From contig NC_058521.1 of NCBI RefSeq assembly GCF_904849725.1, forward strand, positions 342,162,638-342,226,637: 64,000 bases of DNA, read 5' to 3'. Origin of the DNA: Hordeum vulgare subsp. vulgare (lineage: Eukaryota; Streptophyta; Magnoliopsida; Poales; Poaceae). Shown piece by piece: positions 31,840 through 44,426 of this stretch (position 1 is the first letter of the stretch; each line of letters opens with the position of its first letter). Under the pieces are notes generated by a model that had not been told where the DNA came from, ran no database searches, and was given only the letters and a program-made list of their open reading frames with translations. Position numbers and translations under genes: made by a program.

Positions 31840-34800
31840 GTCTCCCACTTGCATTAGAGTCAATAATCTAGTTCACATCACTATATGCTAGCAATGAATC
31901 TAACACCCATACAGTTCTGGGGTTCCATCATGTCTTGCTTGTGAGAGAGGTTGATTAGTCAACTGGTCTGAACCTTTCACATCTATGTGTGCTTTACAAA
32001 TCTCTATTTCATCCTATAGATGCTGCTACCACGCGTCATTTGGAACTATTCCAAATGACTGCTCCACTATACGAATTCGGTTTACTTCCTAGAGTCATCC
32101 GGATTAGTGACAAAGATTGCATCGATGTAACCCTTTACAACAAACTCTTTAACCACCTCCATAATCGAGAAAATTTCCTTAGTCCACTAGTTACTATGGA
32201 TAACTTTGACCGTTGTCCAGTGATCCAATCCTGGATAACTCTTTCACCCCTTGACTGACTCATGGCAAGGCACACTTGAGGTGCGATACACAGCATAGCA
32301 TACTTATAGAGCCTACGGCTGAAGCGTAGGGGGCGACCTGCGTCCTTTCTCTTTCTTCTGCCGTGGTCGGGCCTTTGAGTCATACTCAAATTCACACCTT
32401 ACAACACAGCCAAGAACTTCTTCTTTGCCGATCTATTTTGAACTCCTTCAAAAACTTGTCAAGGCATGCATTTCGTTGAAAGTTCTAATAGGCAATTTGT
32501 CCTATCTCCATAGATCTTGATGTTCAATGTTCAAGTAGCTTAAACCAGGTTTCCCTTTGAAAAAATCCTTTCAAACAACCCTTTATGCTTTCCAAAAATC
32601 CTACATTATTTCTGATCAACAGTATGTCAACCACATATACTCATCAGAAATTCTATAGTGCTCCCACTCATTTCTTTGGAAATACAAGTTTCTCATAAAC
32701 CTTGTATAAACCCAAACGTTTTGATCATCCCATCAAAATGTATATTCCAACTCCCACATGCCTGCTCCAGTCCTTAGAACGATCACTGGAGCTTTGCATA
32801 CTTGTTAGCACCCTTTAGGATCAACAAAAACTTCTGGTTGTATCACGTACAACCTTTCCTCAATGAAACAGTCGAGGAAGCAATATTTTGACATCCTATC
32901 TGCAAGATTTCATAAATGATGCAGTAACTACTAACATAATTCCAACAGACTTTCAGCACCGCTATGAGTGAGGAAGTCTCATCGCAGTCAACCCTTTGAA
33001 CTTTGTCGAAAATATCTTTGCGACAAGTCGAGCTTTCTTAATCGTGACTTTTCACCATCATCGTTTGTCTTCCTTTTTAAAGATCCATCTGTAGTTAATA
33101 GTCTTACGACCATCAAGTAGTTCTTCCAAAGTCTACACTCTGTTTTCATACATGGATCCTCTCTCGGATTTCATGGCCTCAAGCCATTTGTCGGAATCCG
33201 GTCCCACCATTTCTTCTCCATAGCTCGTAGGTTCCTTGTTGTCCAACAACATGACCTTCAAGACAGGATTAGCGTACCACTCTGGAGTAGTACGCGTCCT
33301 TGTCGACCTACGAGGTTTGGTAGTGACTTGATCCTAAGCTTCATGATCGCTCTCATCAGCTTCCACTTCAATTGGTGTAGGCGCCACATGAACAAGTTCC
33401 TGCGCCCTGCTACACACACTGGTTGAAGTGATGGTTCAATAACCAAATCAAGTTTCCACCATACTCCCACTCAATTCTTTCGAGGGAAACATTTCCTCGA
33501 GAAAGGACATGTTTCTAGAAACAAACACTTTTGCTTCCGGATCTGAGATAGGAGGCATACCCAACTGTTTTGGATGTCCTATGAAGTTGTATTTATCCGC
33601 TTTGGGTTCAAACTTATCAGTATGAAACTCTTTCATATAAGCATCGCAGCCCCAAACTTTTAAGAAACAATAGCATAGGTTTCTCTAAACCATAGTTCAT
33701 ACGGTGTCATCTCAACGGAGTTACGTGGTGCCCTATTTAAAGTGAATGTGGTTGTCTCTAATGCCTAACCCATAAACGATAGTGGTAATTTGATAAGAGG
33801 CATCATAGTATGCACCATATCTAATAGGGCACGACTATGACATACACACACACCATCAGACTATGGTGTTCCAGGTGGCATGAGGTGTGAAATAATTTTC
33901 ACATTGTCTAAAATGTTTACCAAACTCATAACTCAGATATATATGTTTACTTCCATGATCACATCGTACACATATTATCCTCTTGTTACGATGATTTTCA
34001 ACTTCACTCTAAAACTACTTGAACCCTTCAATAATTCAGACTTGTGTTCCATCAAGTAAATATACTAGTATCTACTCAAATCATCTCTGAAGTAAGAACA
34101 TAATGATATCCACTCCGTGCCTTAGCACTCATTGGACTGCACACATCAAAATGTATTACTTCCAACAAGTTACTTTCTTGTTCCATCTCATTGGAAAACG
34201 AGGTCTTCAGTCATCTTGCCCATGTGGTATGATTTGCATGTCTCAAGTGATTCAAACATCAAGTGAGTCCAAACGATCCATCCACATGGAGTTTCTTCAT
34301 GCGTTTATACCAACAGGCATGGTTTGCATGTCTCAAATGGTTCAAAAATGAGTAAGTACAAAGATCCATCAGCATGGAGCTTTTTCATGCATTTTATACC
34401 AATATGACTCAAAAATAGTGCCAAAAGTAAGTGGTACTATCATTACTACTTTGTATCTTTTGGCAACAACATTATGAACATGTGTATCTGCGGTCGAGAT
34501 TCAATAAACCATTCATTTTAGGTGCAAGACCATTGAAAGTATTATTCAAGTAAACAGAATAACCATTATTCTCTTTAGATGAAAAACCGTATTGCCATAA
34601 ACATAATCTAATCATGTCTATGCTCAACGCAAACACCAAATAACAATTATTTAGGTTTAACACTAATCTCGATGGAGCGTGCGATGTTTGATCATATCAA
34701 CCTTTGGAAACACTTTCAACACACGTCGTCACCTTGCCTTTAGCTAGTCTCTGTTTATTTCGTAGCTTTTATTTCGAGTTACTAACACTTAGCAATCGAA

Positions 34801-35054
34801 CCGGTATCTAATACCCTGGTGCTACTAGGAGTACTAGTAAAGTACACATCAATATCATGCATATCCAATATACTTTTGTCGACTTTGCCAGCCTTCTCAC
34901 CTACCAAGCATCTAGGGTAGTTCCTCTTCAGTGACTGTTCCCCTCATTACAGAAGCACTTAGTCTCGGGTTTGGGTTCAACCTAGGAAATCTTCACTAGA
35001 GCAGCAACTGGTTTGCCATTTAATGAAGTATCCCTTCATGCCCTTGCCCTTCTT
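31840..35054 (-). pseudogene. pol: RT-E pol and end of gag, degraded
   Basis: In element direction (right to left) a degraded gag zinc-knuckle region lies at about 35050-34890, then protease and integrase at about 34850-33250, then reverse transcriptase and RNase H to 31850. The clearest protein piece is at 33636-33448, with KEFHTDKFEPKADKYNFIGHPKQ and KVFVSRNMSFLEEMF, typical of the end of Copia integrase. Other frames are broken every few hundred bases. Recognition at the nucleotide level as Angela-like is stronger than any single protein match. Confidence 0.72.
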
Positions 35055-36367
35055 TGTCACACCCTGTTCTTACTATCACTTATCTATATAATGAAAATCT
35101 GAGTTTATTAAAACTTTTTCAAGACAAATGTTGTGAGTGCCATGATTGACATTGTATGCTTATGTGCTTGATCATGTGAGGATAAAACCCTATTTCATAA
35201 CATTGATTCCAAAAACCTTTACTTATTTCTGATCAAGGTAAAACCCTACCTTGAGTTGCACTACATGCCCTTGATAGCAAGTAGTGCTTCTACTCAAAGT
35301 TGGTGATCTGATTTTAACCTATCTTTATATTTCAAAAACCACAAAGATAATTATTTTTGTAATTATTTTCCTAATTAAATAACATGTCCATTTCTGAGGC
35401 CAGAATTGGTATTCCTACATGGAAAATACTTTTCTGCCTTAAAAAATCTGATTAAATTTCGAGATGATCAGAAGGACATATATTTTCCATACATAGGATT
35501 TTAAACCATGTTTTCTATTATAATTATTGAATAAAACCATGATAGCTATTTCTGTCTGTTTTGACCTTTTGAAATATTTCCAAATGAAATATTTTCAATA
35601 AATTTCTAGGAAATTCCAGTGATATCCCTAAGCCATATTTGGTGTCCACGTAAAGTTTCACCTTGATCAAAGGTGATTAAGGACCCCAAATAACCCAAAA
35701 AACCCTTCTGTCCAGAATCATGTTAGAGCAACTCTACATAGCAAAGTTGATCCAATGATGCTGAAACTTTGCAGGAGTGCCTAATACCTCCAATGAGGGT
35801 TCCACACCAAAAATGGGATTTGTGGGACTTAGTTTGCCCACACTCTCTTTGGAAGGGATAGATCTGGTCATATTGGAGTGTTTTCAAGTTTACAAAGCTA
35901 AACTTGTCCAATGGAGCTCAAACTTGGTGAAACCACATGATTGACCACCAGACCCAAACCTGTTAAGTTGCAGCACCAGTGGTGGGGTGCAACCCCCTCA
36001 AACCACTGTTGAGAACCTTTTGACAGATGGGAAAAAGCCACCTTAGCCAAAGCTAAACCCAACCCCTTTGGTCAAAACTCGCATATTAGGTGGCCTGTAT
36101 CTGTGTCTACCCCCAATCAACTGGCCCCTCACTGGTTCAAAGTGGAAAGGCCTAAAACCCCAATTTAGATTTCAGTTCAAGGCTGACAGCACCAGTATTT
36201 CTTGTCTCCCTTGACCAGCCGAAGCTCCCACAAGACCCAAACGGCTAGCCTCACTCCCAGCCAGTGCCGGGACATGCTAGACATGTCCAAAGTGCCTCAG
36301 AGCGCACCAAGATGCCATGGCATGCCAAAACTGCGCTCTGGGCGCGCTACAGGAAGCCACCGAGGTG

Positions 36368-36372
36368 GGGGC
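36368..36372. repeat. Target-site duplication of RT-G, left copy
   Basis: GGGGC, matched exactly at 44097-44101. Confidence 0.9.
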
Positions 36373-37900
36373 TGATACGTCTCCAACGTATCTATAATTT
36401 TTGATGGTTCCATGCTATTATCTTGTCAAACTTTGGATGTTTTGTATGCCTTTTATATCTTTTTTGGGACTAACTTATTAACTCAGTGCCAAGTGCCCGT
36501 TCCTATTTTTTCCGTGTTTTTGACCCTTTTCAGAGGAGGATTTTAAACGGTGTCCAAATGGAATAAACTACCGAAAAGATTTTTTCCGGAACAGAAGATA
36601 CGCACCAGACTTTAGAACCAAGGCAGGGGCAAGCAGGGGACCCCACAAGCCCCCTAGGTGCGGCCAGGGGGCCCGCGCCTAGAAGGCTTGTGGGCCCCCT
36701 GTGGCTCGTCTGCCCTACCTCTTCCGCCTTTAAATTCAGAAAAATTCCAAAACTGCGAGAGAGATCCACGAAAATACTTTTCCGCCGCCGCAAGCTTCTG
36801 TCTCCGCAAGATCCCATCTGGGGCATGTTCTGGTGCCCTACCGGAGGGGGATTCGGATACGGAGGGCTTCTTTATCAACACCATGACCTCTCCGATGATG
36901 CGTGAGTAGTTCACCATACACCTTCGGGTCCATAGGTAGTAGCTAGATGGCTTCTTCTCTCTCTTGGATCTTCAATACAAAGTTCTCCATGATCTTCATG
37001 GAGATCTATCCGATGTAATCTTCTTTGGCGGTGTGTTTGTCAAGATCCGATGAATTGTGGATTTATGATCAGATTATCTATGAATCTTATTTGAGTCTCT
37101 TCTGATCTCTCTTATGCATGATTTCATATCCTTGTAAGTCTCTTCGAGTTGTGGGTTTTGTTTGGCCAACTTGATCTATGCTTCTTGCAATGGGAGAAGT
37201 GCTTGGTTTTGGGTTCATACCGTGTGGTGACCTCACCCAGTGAAAGAAGGGGTAGCGAGGCACGCATCGTGTTGTTGCCATCAAGGGTAAAAAGATGGGG
37301 TTTCAATCATTGGTTTGAGTTTGTCCCTCTACATCATGTCATGTTGCTTAAAGTGTTACTCTGTTCGTCATGAACTCAATAAACTAGATGCATGCTGGAT
37401 AGAGGTCGATGTGTGGAGCAATAGTAGTAGATGCAGAAAGTATCGGTCTACTTGTCTCGGACGTGATGCCTATATATATGATCATTGCCTTAGATATCGT
37501 CATGACTTTGCGCGGTTCTATCAATTGCTCAACAGTAATTTTTCACCCACCGTATTATTTTCTATTTTGAGACAAGCCTCTAGTGAACACTATGGCCCCC
37601 GGGTCTACTTCACACCATATTTTCAGCCTTACAATTTTACTTCATTGCACTTTCCGCCTTCAGATCTCACTTTACAATCAATCTTGCAGGGATTGACAAC
37701 CCCTTTATAGCATTGGCTGCAAGCTCTTTTGTGTTTGCGCATGTACTCTGGACTTGACGCGATTCTCCTACTGGATTGATACCTTGGTTCTCAAACTCAG
37801 GGAAATACTTACTGCTCTTGTGCTGCATCGCCATTTCCTCTTCAAGGGAAAAACCAACGCAATCTCAAGGGACGACAGAAGGATTTCTGTCGCCGTAGCA
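36373..37900 (+). repeat. RT-G 5' LTR
   Basis: It starts TGATACGTCTCC and ends CGCCGTAGCA. The U3 stem-loop is at 36636-36699. The TATA region reads CTTTAAATT, while the 3' LTR keeps CTATAAATT. Confidence 0.92.
36636..36699 (+). repeat. U3 stem-loop in RT-G 5' LTR
   Basis: GGGGACCCCACAAGCC (36636-36651) pairs with GGCTTGTGGGCCCCC (36685-36699). Loop sequence CTAGG...CCTAG adds an inner stem. Repeated in the 3' LTR at 43068-43128. Confidence 0.65.
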
Positions 37901-37910
37901 GAAGAATTTC

Positions 37911-37928
37911 TGGCGCCATTGCCGGGGA
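37911..37928 (+). promoter_or_regulatory. RT-G primer-binding site, tRNA-Asp
   Basis: TGGCGCCATTGCCGGGGA has one mismatch to the tRNA-Asp(GTC) 3' end and lies ten bases after the LTR. Confidence 0.85.
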
Positions 37929-38118
37929 GGATCAAGTCAAGAACTCATCCAAGTAAGTGACGCAAACTCATCTCTTGCATTTACTTTTTTTCCTCTCGTT
38001 TTCCTCTCCCCCACTTCTGAAAAACAAAAATTTACAAAAATATTTGCCTTTTTCGTTCGCCCTTTTCTCTCGCTTGCTTTGTGTTCGCTTGTGTGCTTGT
38101 TTGCTTGCTGAAGTCACC

Positions 38119-40190
38119 ATGACTGAAAACACCAAACTTTGTGACTTCTCGAATACTAATAATAATGATTTTATTAGTACTCCGATTTCTCCCGCCACTT
38201 GTGTGGAATCATACAAAATCAATGCTGCTTTGCTGAATCTTGTTATGAAAGAGAAATTCTCCGGCCTTCCTAGTGAAGATGTCGCATCCCATCTTAATAC
38301 CTTCATTGAGCTTTGCAATATGCAAAAGAATAAAGATGTGGATAATTATGTGATTAAATTGAAGCTTTTCATTTCTCGTTGCGAGATGGAGCAAAAACTT
38401 CATTTTCGTCTTTGCCCAAAAATAGTATTGATTCTTGGAATAAGTGTAAAGATGCTTACATATCCAAGTATTTTCCGCCGGCTAAGATTATCTATCTCTG
38501 TAATGATATTATGAATTTTCAGCAACTTGATCATGAACATGTTGCACAATCTTGGGAGAGAATGAAACTGATAATTAGAAATTGTCCCGCTCATGGCTTG
38601 AGTCTTTGGATGACTATACAAATCTTTTACGCTGGCTTGAATTTCGCTTCTAGAAATATCTTGGACTCCGCCTCAGGTGGAACGTTCATGGAAATCATGT
38701 TAGGATAAGCCACCAAACTCCTAGACAATATCATCACGAACTACTCTCAGTGGCACACTGAAAGGTCACCTACTAGTAAGAAGGTACACGCTATAGAAGA
38801 AATTAACTCGTTGAGTGCTAAGATGGATGAGTTAATGAATTTGGTTGCTAGTAGAAGTGCTCCTTTAGATCCTAATGACATGCCCTTGTCTTCCTTGATT
38901 GAGATAAGCAACGCTAGCTTGGACGTTAATTTTGTTGGTAGGAATAATTTTGGCAACAACAATGCTTTTAGAGGAAACTATGTTCCTAGGCCTTTTCCTA
39001 GTAACCCCTCTAATAACTTTGGCAACTCCTACAACAATACTCATGGAAATTACAATACATTACCCTCTGATCTAGAGATAATATCAAAGAGTTTATCAAC
39101 TCGCAAAAGATTTTCAATGCGTCCATAGAGGAAAAACTACTCAAAATTGACGATTTGGCTAGGAGCGTTGATAGAATGTCTAGTTATATTGATGCTTTGA
39201 AAGTTATATGTGCTCCTCCCAAGATCAATATGGATGAAACTTTGAAAGCTATGCGTGTTTCCATGAGTGAGAGCAAAGAAAGAACCGCCAAATTTGTGCT
39301 CGACATGAATGGCTTAAAAAGGCGTGTTCTCGTGATAAGAATCACGAAGATCTTAAAGTTCTTGGCATGACTCCCATTGAATCTTTGTTTTCTAGTGTAA
39401 AACCTAATGATGATGGGCCTGGATATGAATACACTTTGGTTTAAAAACGCCCCAATGATTCGGAGTCCATCTATCTTGATGCTAAAAGCATTGAAAGTGG
39501 AGTAGAAGATATTAAAACTTTGAGTAGTAATGAAACTACTACTTTGGATTTCAAGGAATTCATTTATGATAGTTGCTCCTTGATTGAATGCATTTCCTTG
39601 ATGCTATCCATGCTAAACTCTCCACACATTTATAGCCAAAACAAGGCCTTTACCGATCATATCGTCGATGCTATGATAAAATATCTTGAAGAGAAACTTG
39701 AATTGGAAGTTTCTATCCCTAGAAAGCTTCATGATGAGTGGGAACCTACTAACAAAATCAAAATAAAAACTATGAATGCAATGCTTTGTGTGATTTGGGT
39801 GCTAGTGTTTCCGCGATTCCAAAGTCTTTATGTGATGTTCTGGGTTTTAATGAGATTGAGGAGTGTTCTCTTAATTTGCATATTGCGGATTCTACTGTCA
39901 AGAAACCCATGGCAAGGATCAATGATGTTCTTACTATTGCAAATAGGAACTATGTAACCATGGATTTCATTGTGCTTGACATTGATTGCAATCCTACATG
40001 CCCGAGCATTCTTGGTAGACCTTTCCTAAGGTCTATCGGTGCTATCATCGATATGAAGGAAGGGAATATTAGATTTCAATTTCCTTTCAAGAAGGGCATG
40101 GAGAATTTTCCTAGAAAGAAAATAAGATTGCCTTATGAATCTATGATGAGGTCTACTTATGGTTTGAGCACCAAAGATGACGATACGTGA
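38119..40190 (+). pseudogene. gag: RT-G gag and protease, frameshifted
   Basis: The ATG at 38119 opens MTENTKLCDF. The Gag core reads EDVASHLNTFIELC in the first frame, then after a shift near 38385 continues SIDSWNKCKDAYISKYFPP and SWERMKLIIRNCPAHG. A stop at 38706-38708, an Asn-rich GNNNAFRGN segment at about 38950-39060 and more shifts follow. The protease is in the frame 39786-40190, with active site CDLGASVSAIPKSL and SILGRPFLRSIGAIIDM. Compared with RT-D the layout is the same, but this copy is decayed. The frame ends at a TGA just before the conserved leader at 40204. Confidence 0.82.
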
Positions 40191-40203
40191 TTCTATCGCC
40201 TTA

Positions 40204-40252
40204 TGCCTAGCTAAGGGCGTTAAACAATAGCGCTTGTTGGGAGGCAACCCAA
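40204..40252 (+). other. Conserved structured leader downstream of protease (RT-G copy)
   Basis: It matches 92-140 in RT-A, including the GGGCGTTAAACAATAGCGC segment and TTGGG/CCCAA stem, and starts about 14 bases after the protease stop. Confidence 0.5.
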
Positions 40253-42788
40253 TGAATTTATCTTTTTCTTTCTGTTTTGTTGCGTCCACACCATCATAAT
40301 TCTGTTATGATTGTGTCTTTTGTGCTTCTTTTTGTGTTTGAGCCAAGCAAAACCTTTATGACTAGTCTTGGTGATGGTTGTTTGATCCTGCTGGAAAAAG
40401 ACAGAAACTTTTCATTCACGAGATTATTTTTCATTTTTATTCAGAAAGAGATTTTGAGATGATTACTTTTTCTTATGGTTTATATGCCTTTTCCCCAGGC
40501 ATTCTTAATTTTTCAGAATTGTTTAAGTAACATAAGTATACGAAGTAAACAGATTGCTATAGACTGGTCAGTTTTTGACAGATTCTGTTTTTGTTGAGTT
40601 GGTTGCTTGTTTTGATGAAACTATGGATAGTATCGGGGGCTACTTGCCATGGAAAAGTGAGAATACAGTAATCTAACACAAATATGAATAGAAATCAAGT
40701 TTTCTACAGTACCTAAAGAGGTGGTAGTTTGTTTTCTTGTGCTAATGATCTAACGAGTTTCTGTTTAAGTTTTGTGTTGTGAAGTTTTCAAGTTTTGGGT
40801 GATGTTCTCATGCACAAAGGGATAAAGAGTGGAAAGAGCTCAAGCTTGGGGATTCCCAAGGCATCCCAAGCAAAATTCAAGGACACCAAAAAGCCTAAGC
40901 TTGGGGATGCCCCAGGAAGGCATCCCCTCTTTCGTCTTCAATCCATCGGTAACATTACTTGGAGCTATATTTTTATTCACCACATGATATGTGTTTTGCA
41001 TGGAGCGTCTTGTATCGTATGAGTCTTTTCTTTTTGTTGTGTAAAAATCATCCTTTCTGCACACCTTTTGAGAGATACATGCACTCATCGTGAATTTGCT
41101 AGAATGCTCGTCATGCTTCACTTATATCTTTTGAGCTAGATAATTTTGCTCTATGTGCTTCACTTAGATCTTTTAGAGCACGGCGGTGCGTGACTTGGTA
41201 GTTGGTTTGTGCTATGAAAGTAGTCCCAAAGGTGATAGGTACCCAAAGAGGATACAAAAACTTCCATCTTCATGTGCATTGAGTAGAAAGAGAAGTGTGA
41301 TTACTCTCAATTAGTTTTGAGACGTGGACTTGGTAATATTAAGAGTTATGTTAGTAGGATGTTGTGGATCTAGAAATACTTGTGTTGAAGTTAGTGATTC
41401 CCATAACATGCACGTATGGTGAACCGTTAGGTTAGGAAGTCGGAGCATAATTAATCTATTGATTTTTATCCTTTGTGTTGTGGTCGGGATCGCGCGATGG
41501 TTAACACCTACCAACCCTTCCCCTAGGAGTATGCGTTTAGAACTTTGTTTCGATTACTAATAAAAACTTTTGCAACAAGTATGTGAGTTCTTCATGACAA
41601 ATGTGAGTCCATGGTATAGATGCACATTTCACCTTCCACCATTGCTAGCCTCTCTAGTACCGCGCAATTTTCGCCGGTGCACAAACTCACCATATGCCTT
41701 CCTCAAAACAGCCACCATACCTACCTACTATGGCATTTTCATAGCCATTCCGAGATATATTACCATGCAACTCCCACCGTTCCATCTCATGACTTGTGCC
41801 GTCACTCTCGTATTGCCATTGCATGATCGTAAGATAGCTAGCGAGATGTTTCAATGTCATACGCCAAGCTAGATCGTTGCACATCCCCGTACACTGCCGG
41901 AGGCATTTCCTATAGAGTCATCATCGTTCTAAGCTTTGAGCTGTGAGTAAATAAAAGTGTGATGATCATCATTATTAGAGCATTGTCCCATGTGAGGAAA
42001 TAAAATAGGCCAAAGTTGCCCACATAAAAAAAGGAGAAAAAGAGGCCAAGGAGCCCAAATAAAAAAAAGAGAGAGAAAAACAGAGAAGGGGCAATGCTAC
42101 TATCTTTTTCCACACTTGTGCTTCATAATAGCACCATGTTCTTCATGATTGAGAGCCTCTTGTTTTGTCACCACCATATACTAGTGAGAATCTTTATTTT
42201 ATAACTTGGCTTGTATATTCCAATGATGGGCTTCCTCAAAATTGCCCTAGGTCTTCGTGAGCAAGCAAGTTGGATGCACACCCACTAGTTCTCCTTTTGA
42301 GCTTTCACATACTTATAGCTCTAGTGCATCCTTTGTATGGCAATCCCTACTCATTCACATTGATATCTATTAATGGGCATCTCCATAGCCCTTTAATACG
42401 CCGAGTCAATGTGACCATCTCCTCCTTTTTGTCTCAGAACCACCACCACACTCTATTCCACCTATAGTGCTATATCCATGGCTCACGCTCATGTATTGCG
42501 TGAGAGTTAAAAAAGGTTTTAGAAAGTAAGAGTGCGAAAAAAATTACTTGGCCAATACCGGGGTTGTGCATGATTGAAGTTAGTTGTGTGAGGATGATGG
42601 AGCATAGCCAGACTATATGATTTTGTAGGGATAACTTTCTTTGGCCTTGTTATTTCGAAAGTTTCTAATTACCTTGCTAGTTTGCTTGAAGTATTATTGT
42701 TTTCATGTCAATAGCAAACTATGCTAGGTAGCATTCACATCAAAAATTCAGTCTTTATCACTACCCTACTCGAGGACGAGGAGGTGTT
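40253..42788 (+). other. RT-G 3' non-coding internal region
   Basis: About 2.5 kb aligned with RT-A 141-1893 and 11272-12126. It contains internal polypurine-tract copies at 40842-40855 and 40897-40910 and a 9-bp hairpin at 40903-40927. No gene-like frame. Around 41989 it shows the unoccupied form of the RT-B insertion site. Confidence 0.7.
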
Positions 42789-42803
42789 AAGCTTGGGGAT
42801 GCT
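42789..42803 (+). promoter_or_regulatory. RT-G polypurine tract
   Basis: AAGCTTGGGGATGCT directly abuts the 3' LTR. Confidence 0.75.
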
Positions 42804-44096
42804 TGATACGTCTTAAACATATCTATATTTTTTTATGGTTCCATGCTATTATCTTGTCAAACTTTGGATGTTTTGTATGCCTTTTATATCTCTTTTGGGA
42901 CTAACTTATTAACTCAGTGCCAAGTGTCAGTTCCTGTTTTTTCCGTGTTTTTGAACCTTTTCAGAGGAGAATTTTAAACGGTGTCCAAACGGATTAAAAC
43001 TTCTGAAAAGATTTTTTCCGGAACAGAAGATACGCACAAGACTTGAGAACCAAGGCAGGGGCCAGTAGGGGACCCCACAAGCCCCCTAGGCGCGGCCAGG
43101 GGCACTTCTAGCAGGCTTGTGGGCCCCCTGTGGCTCGTCTGCCCTACCTCTTCCGCCTATAAATTCAGAAAAATTCTAAAACTGCGAAAGAGATCCACGA
43201 AAATACTTTTCCGCCGCCGCAAGCTTCTGTTTCCGCAAGATCCTATGAATTGTGGATTTATGATCAGATTATCTATGAATCTTATTTGAGTTTCTTCTGA
43301 TCTCTCTTATGTATGATTTCATATCCTTGTAATTCTCTTCGAGTTGTGGGTTTTGTGTGGCCAACTTGATCTATGATTCTTGCAATGGGAGAAGTGCTTG
43401 GTTTTGGGTTCATACCGTGCGGTGACCTCACCCAGTGACAGAAGGGGTAGCGAGGCACGCATCGTGTTGTTGCCATCAAGGGTAAAAAGATGGGGTTTTC
43501 ATCATTGGTTTGAGTTTATCCCTCTACATCATGTCATCTTGCTTAAAGCGTTACTCTGTTCGTCATGAACTCAATACACTAGATGCATGCTGGATAGCGG
43601 TCGATGTGTGGAGTAATAGTAGTAGATGCAGAAAATATCGGTCTACTTGTCTCCGACGTGATGCCTATATGTATGATCATTGCATTAAATATCATCATGA
43701 CTTTGCGCGGTTCTATCAATTGCTCGACAGTAATTTGTTCACCCACCGTATTATTTGCTATTTTGAGAGAAGCCTCTAGTGAACACTATGGCCCCCGGGT
43801 CTACTTCACACCATATTTTCAGCCTTATAATTTTACTTCGTTGCCCTTTCCGCCTTCAGATCTCACTTTGCAATCAATCTTGATGGGATTGACAACCCCG
43901 TTATAGCGTTGGGTGCAAGCTCTTTTGTTTTTGCGCAGGTACTCTGGACTTGGCGCGGTTCTCCTACTGGATTGATACCTTGGTTCTCAAACTGAGGGAA
44001 ATACTTACTGCTCCTGTGTTGCATCGCCCTTTCCTCTTCAAGGGAAAAACCAACGCAAGCTCAAGGGACGACAGAAGGATTTCTGTCGTCGTAGTA
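42804..44096 (+). repeat. RT-G 3' LTR with 234-bp deletion
   Basis: It starts TGATACGTCTT and ends GTCGTAGTA (CA changed to TA). Compared with the 5' LTR it lacks the sequence between two AAGATCC copies (36808-36814 and 37042-37048 in the 5' LTR). Confidence 0.9.
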
Positions 44097-44416
44097 GGGG
44101 CGACGCTCTCGGCCAGTTCCAGCCTCCCCCAAGGTGTCCAACCTCTTCCCCGACAACCCCTCTACGTCGAGCAAGCCTCAGGGCCCCTCCTCTCCCGCGC
44201 TAGAGCTCGTGCAACGTGTGCCCGCGCGCACCAGTACCGGCCAAGGTTGCGTGGCCACGGATGCACGACTTCTCCCTCTCTCCCTCTACAGCAGATGGCC
44301 CTGGTAGTCCAAAACCATGTCCTGAGACCGTGGTTTCGGCCCCAGCCTCTCTCTGCACCCCCCATGCGCGCCACGGTGAGTCATCGGCGCTCCCAAATCG
44401 TCTCACCATCGTGGGC

Positions 44417-44426
44417 CTATAAATAG
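44417..44426 (+). promoter_or_regulatory. TATA box in RT-F LTR
   Basis: CTATAAATAG within a GC-rich promoter-like stretch, + orientation. Confidence 0.55.

Larger units (their letters stand above)
36373..44096 (+). mobile_element. RT-G: Gypsy element of the RT-A family, gag and protease only
   Basis: It has LTRs at 36373-37900 and 42804-44096 and an exact 5-bp duplication GGGGC at 36368-36372 and 44097-44101. The primer site is for tRNA-Asp. The gag-protease part is frameshifted, and there is no reverse transcriptase or integrase. It is inserted into RT-F. Confidence 0.93.
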
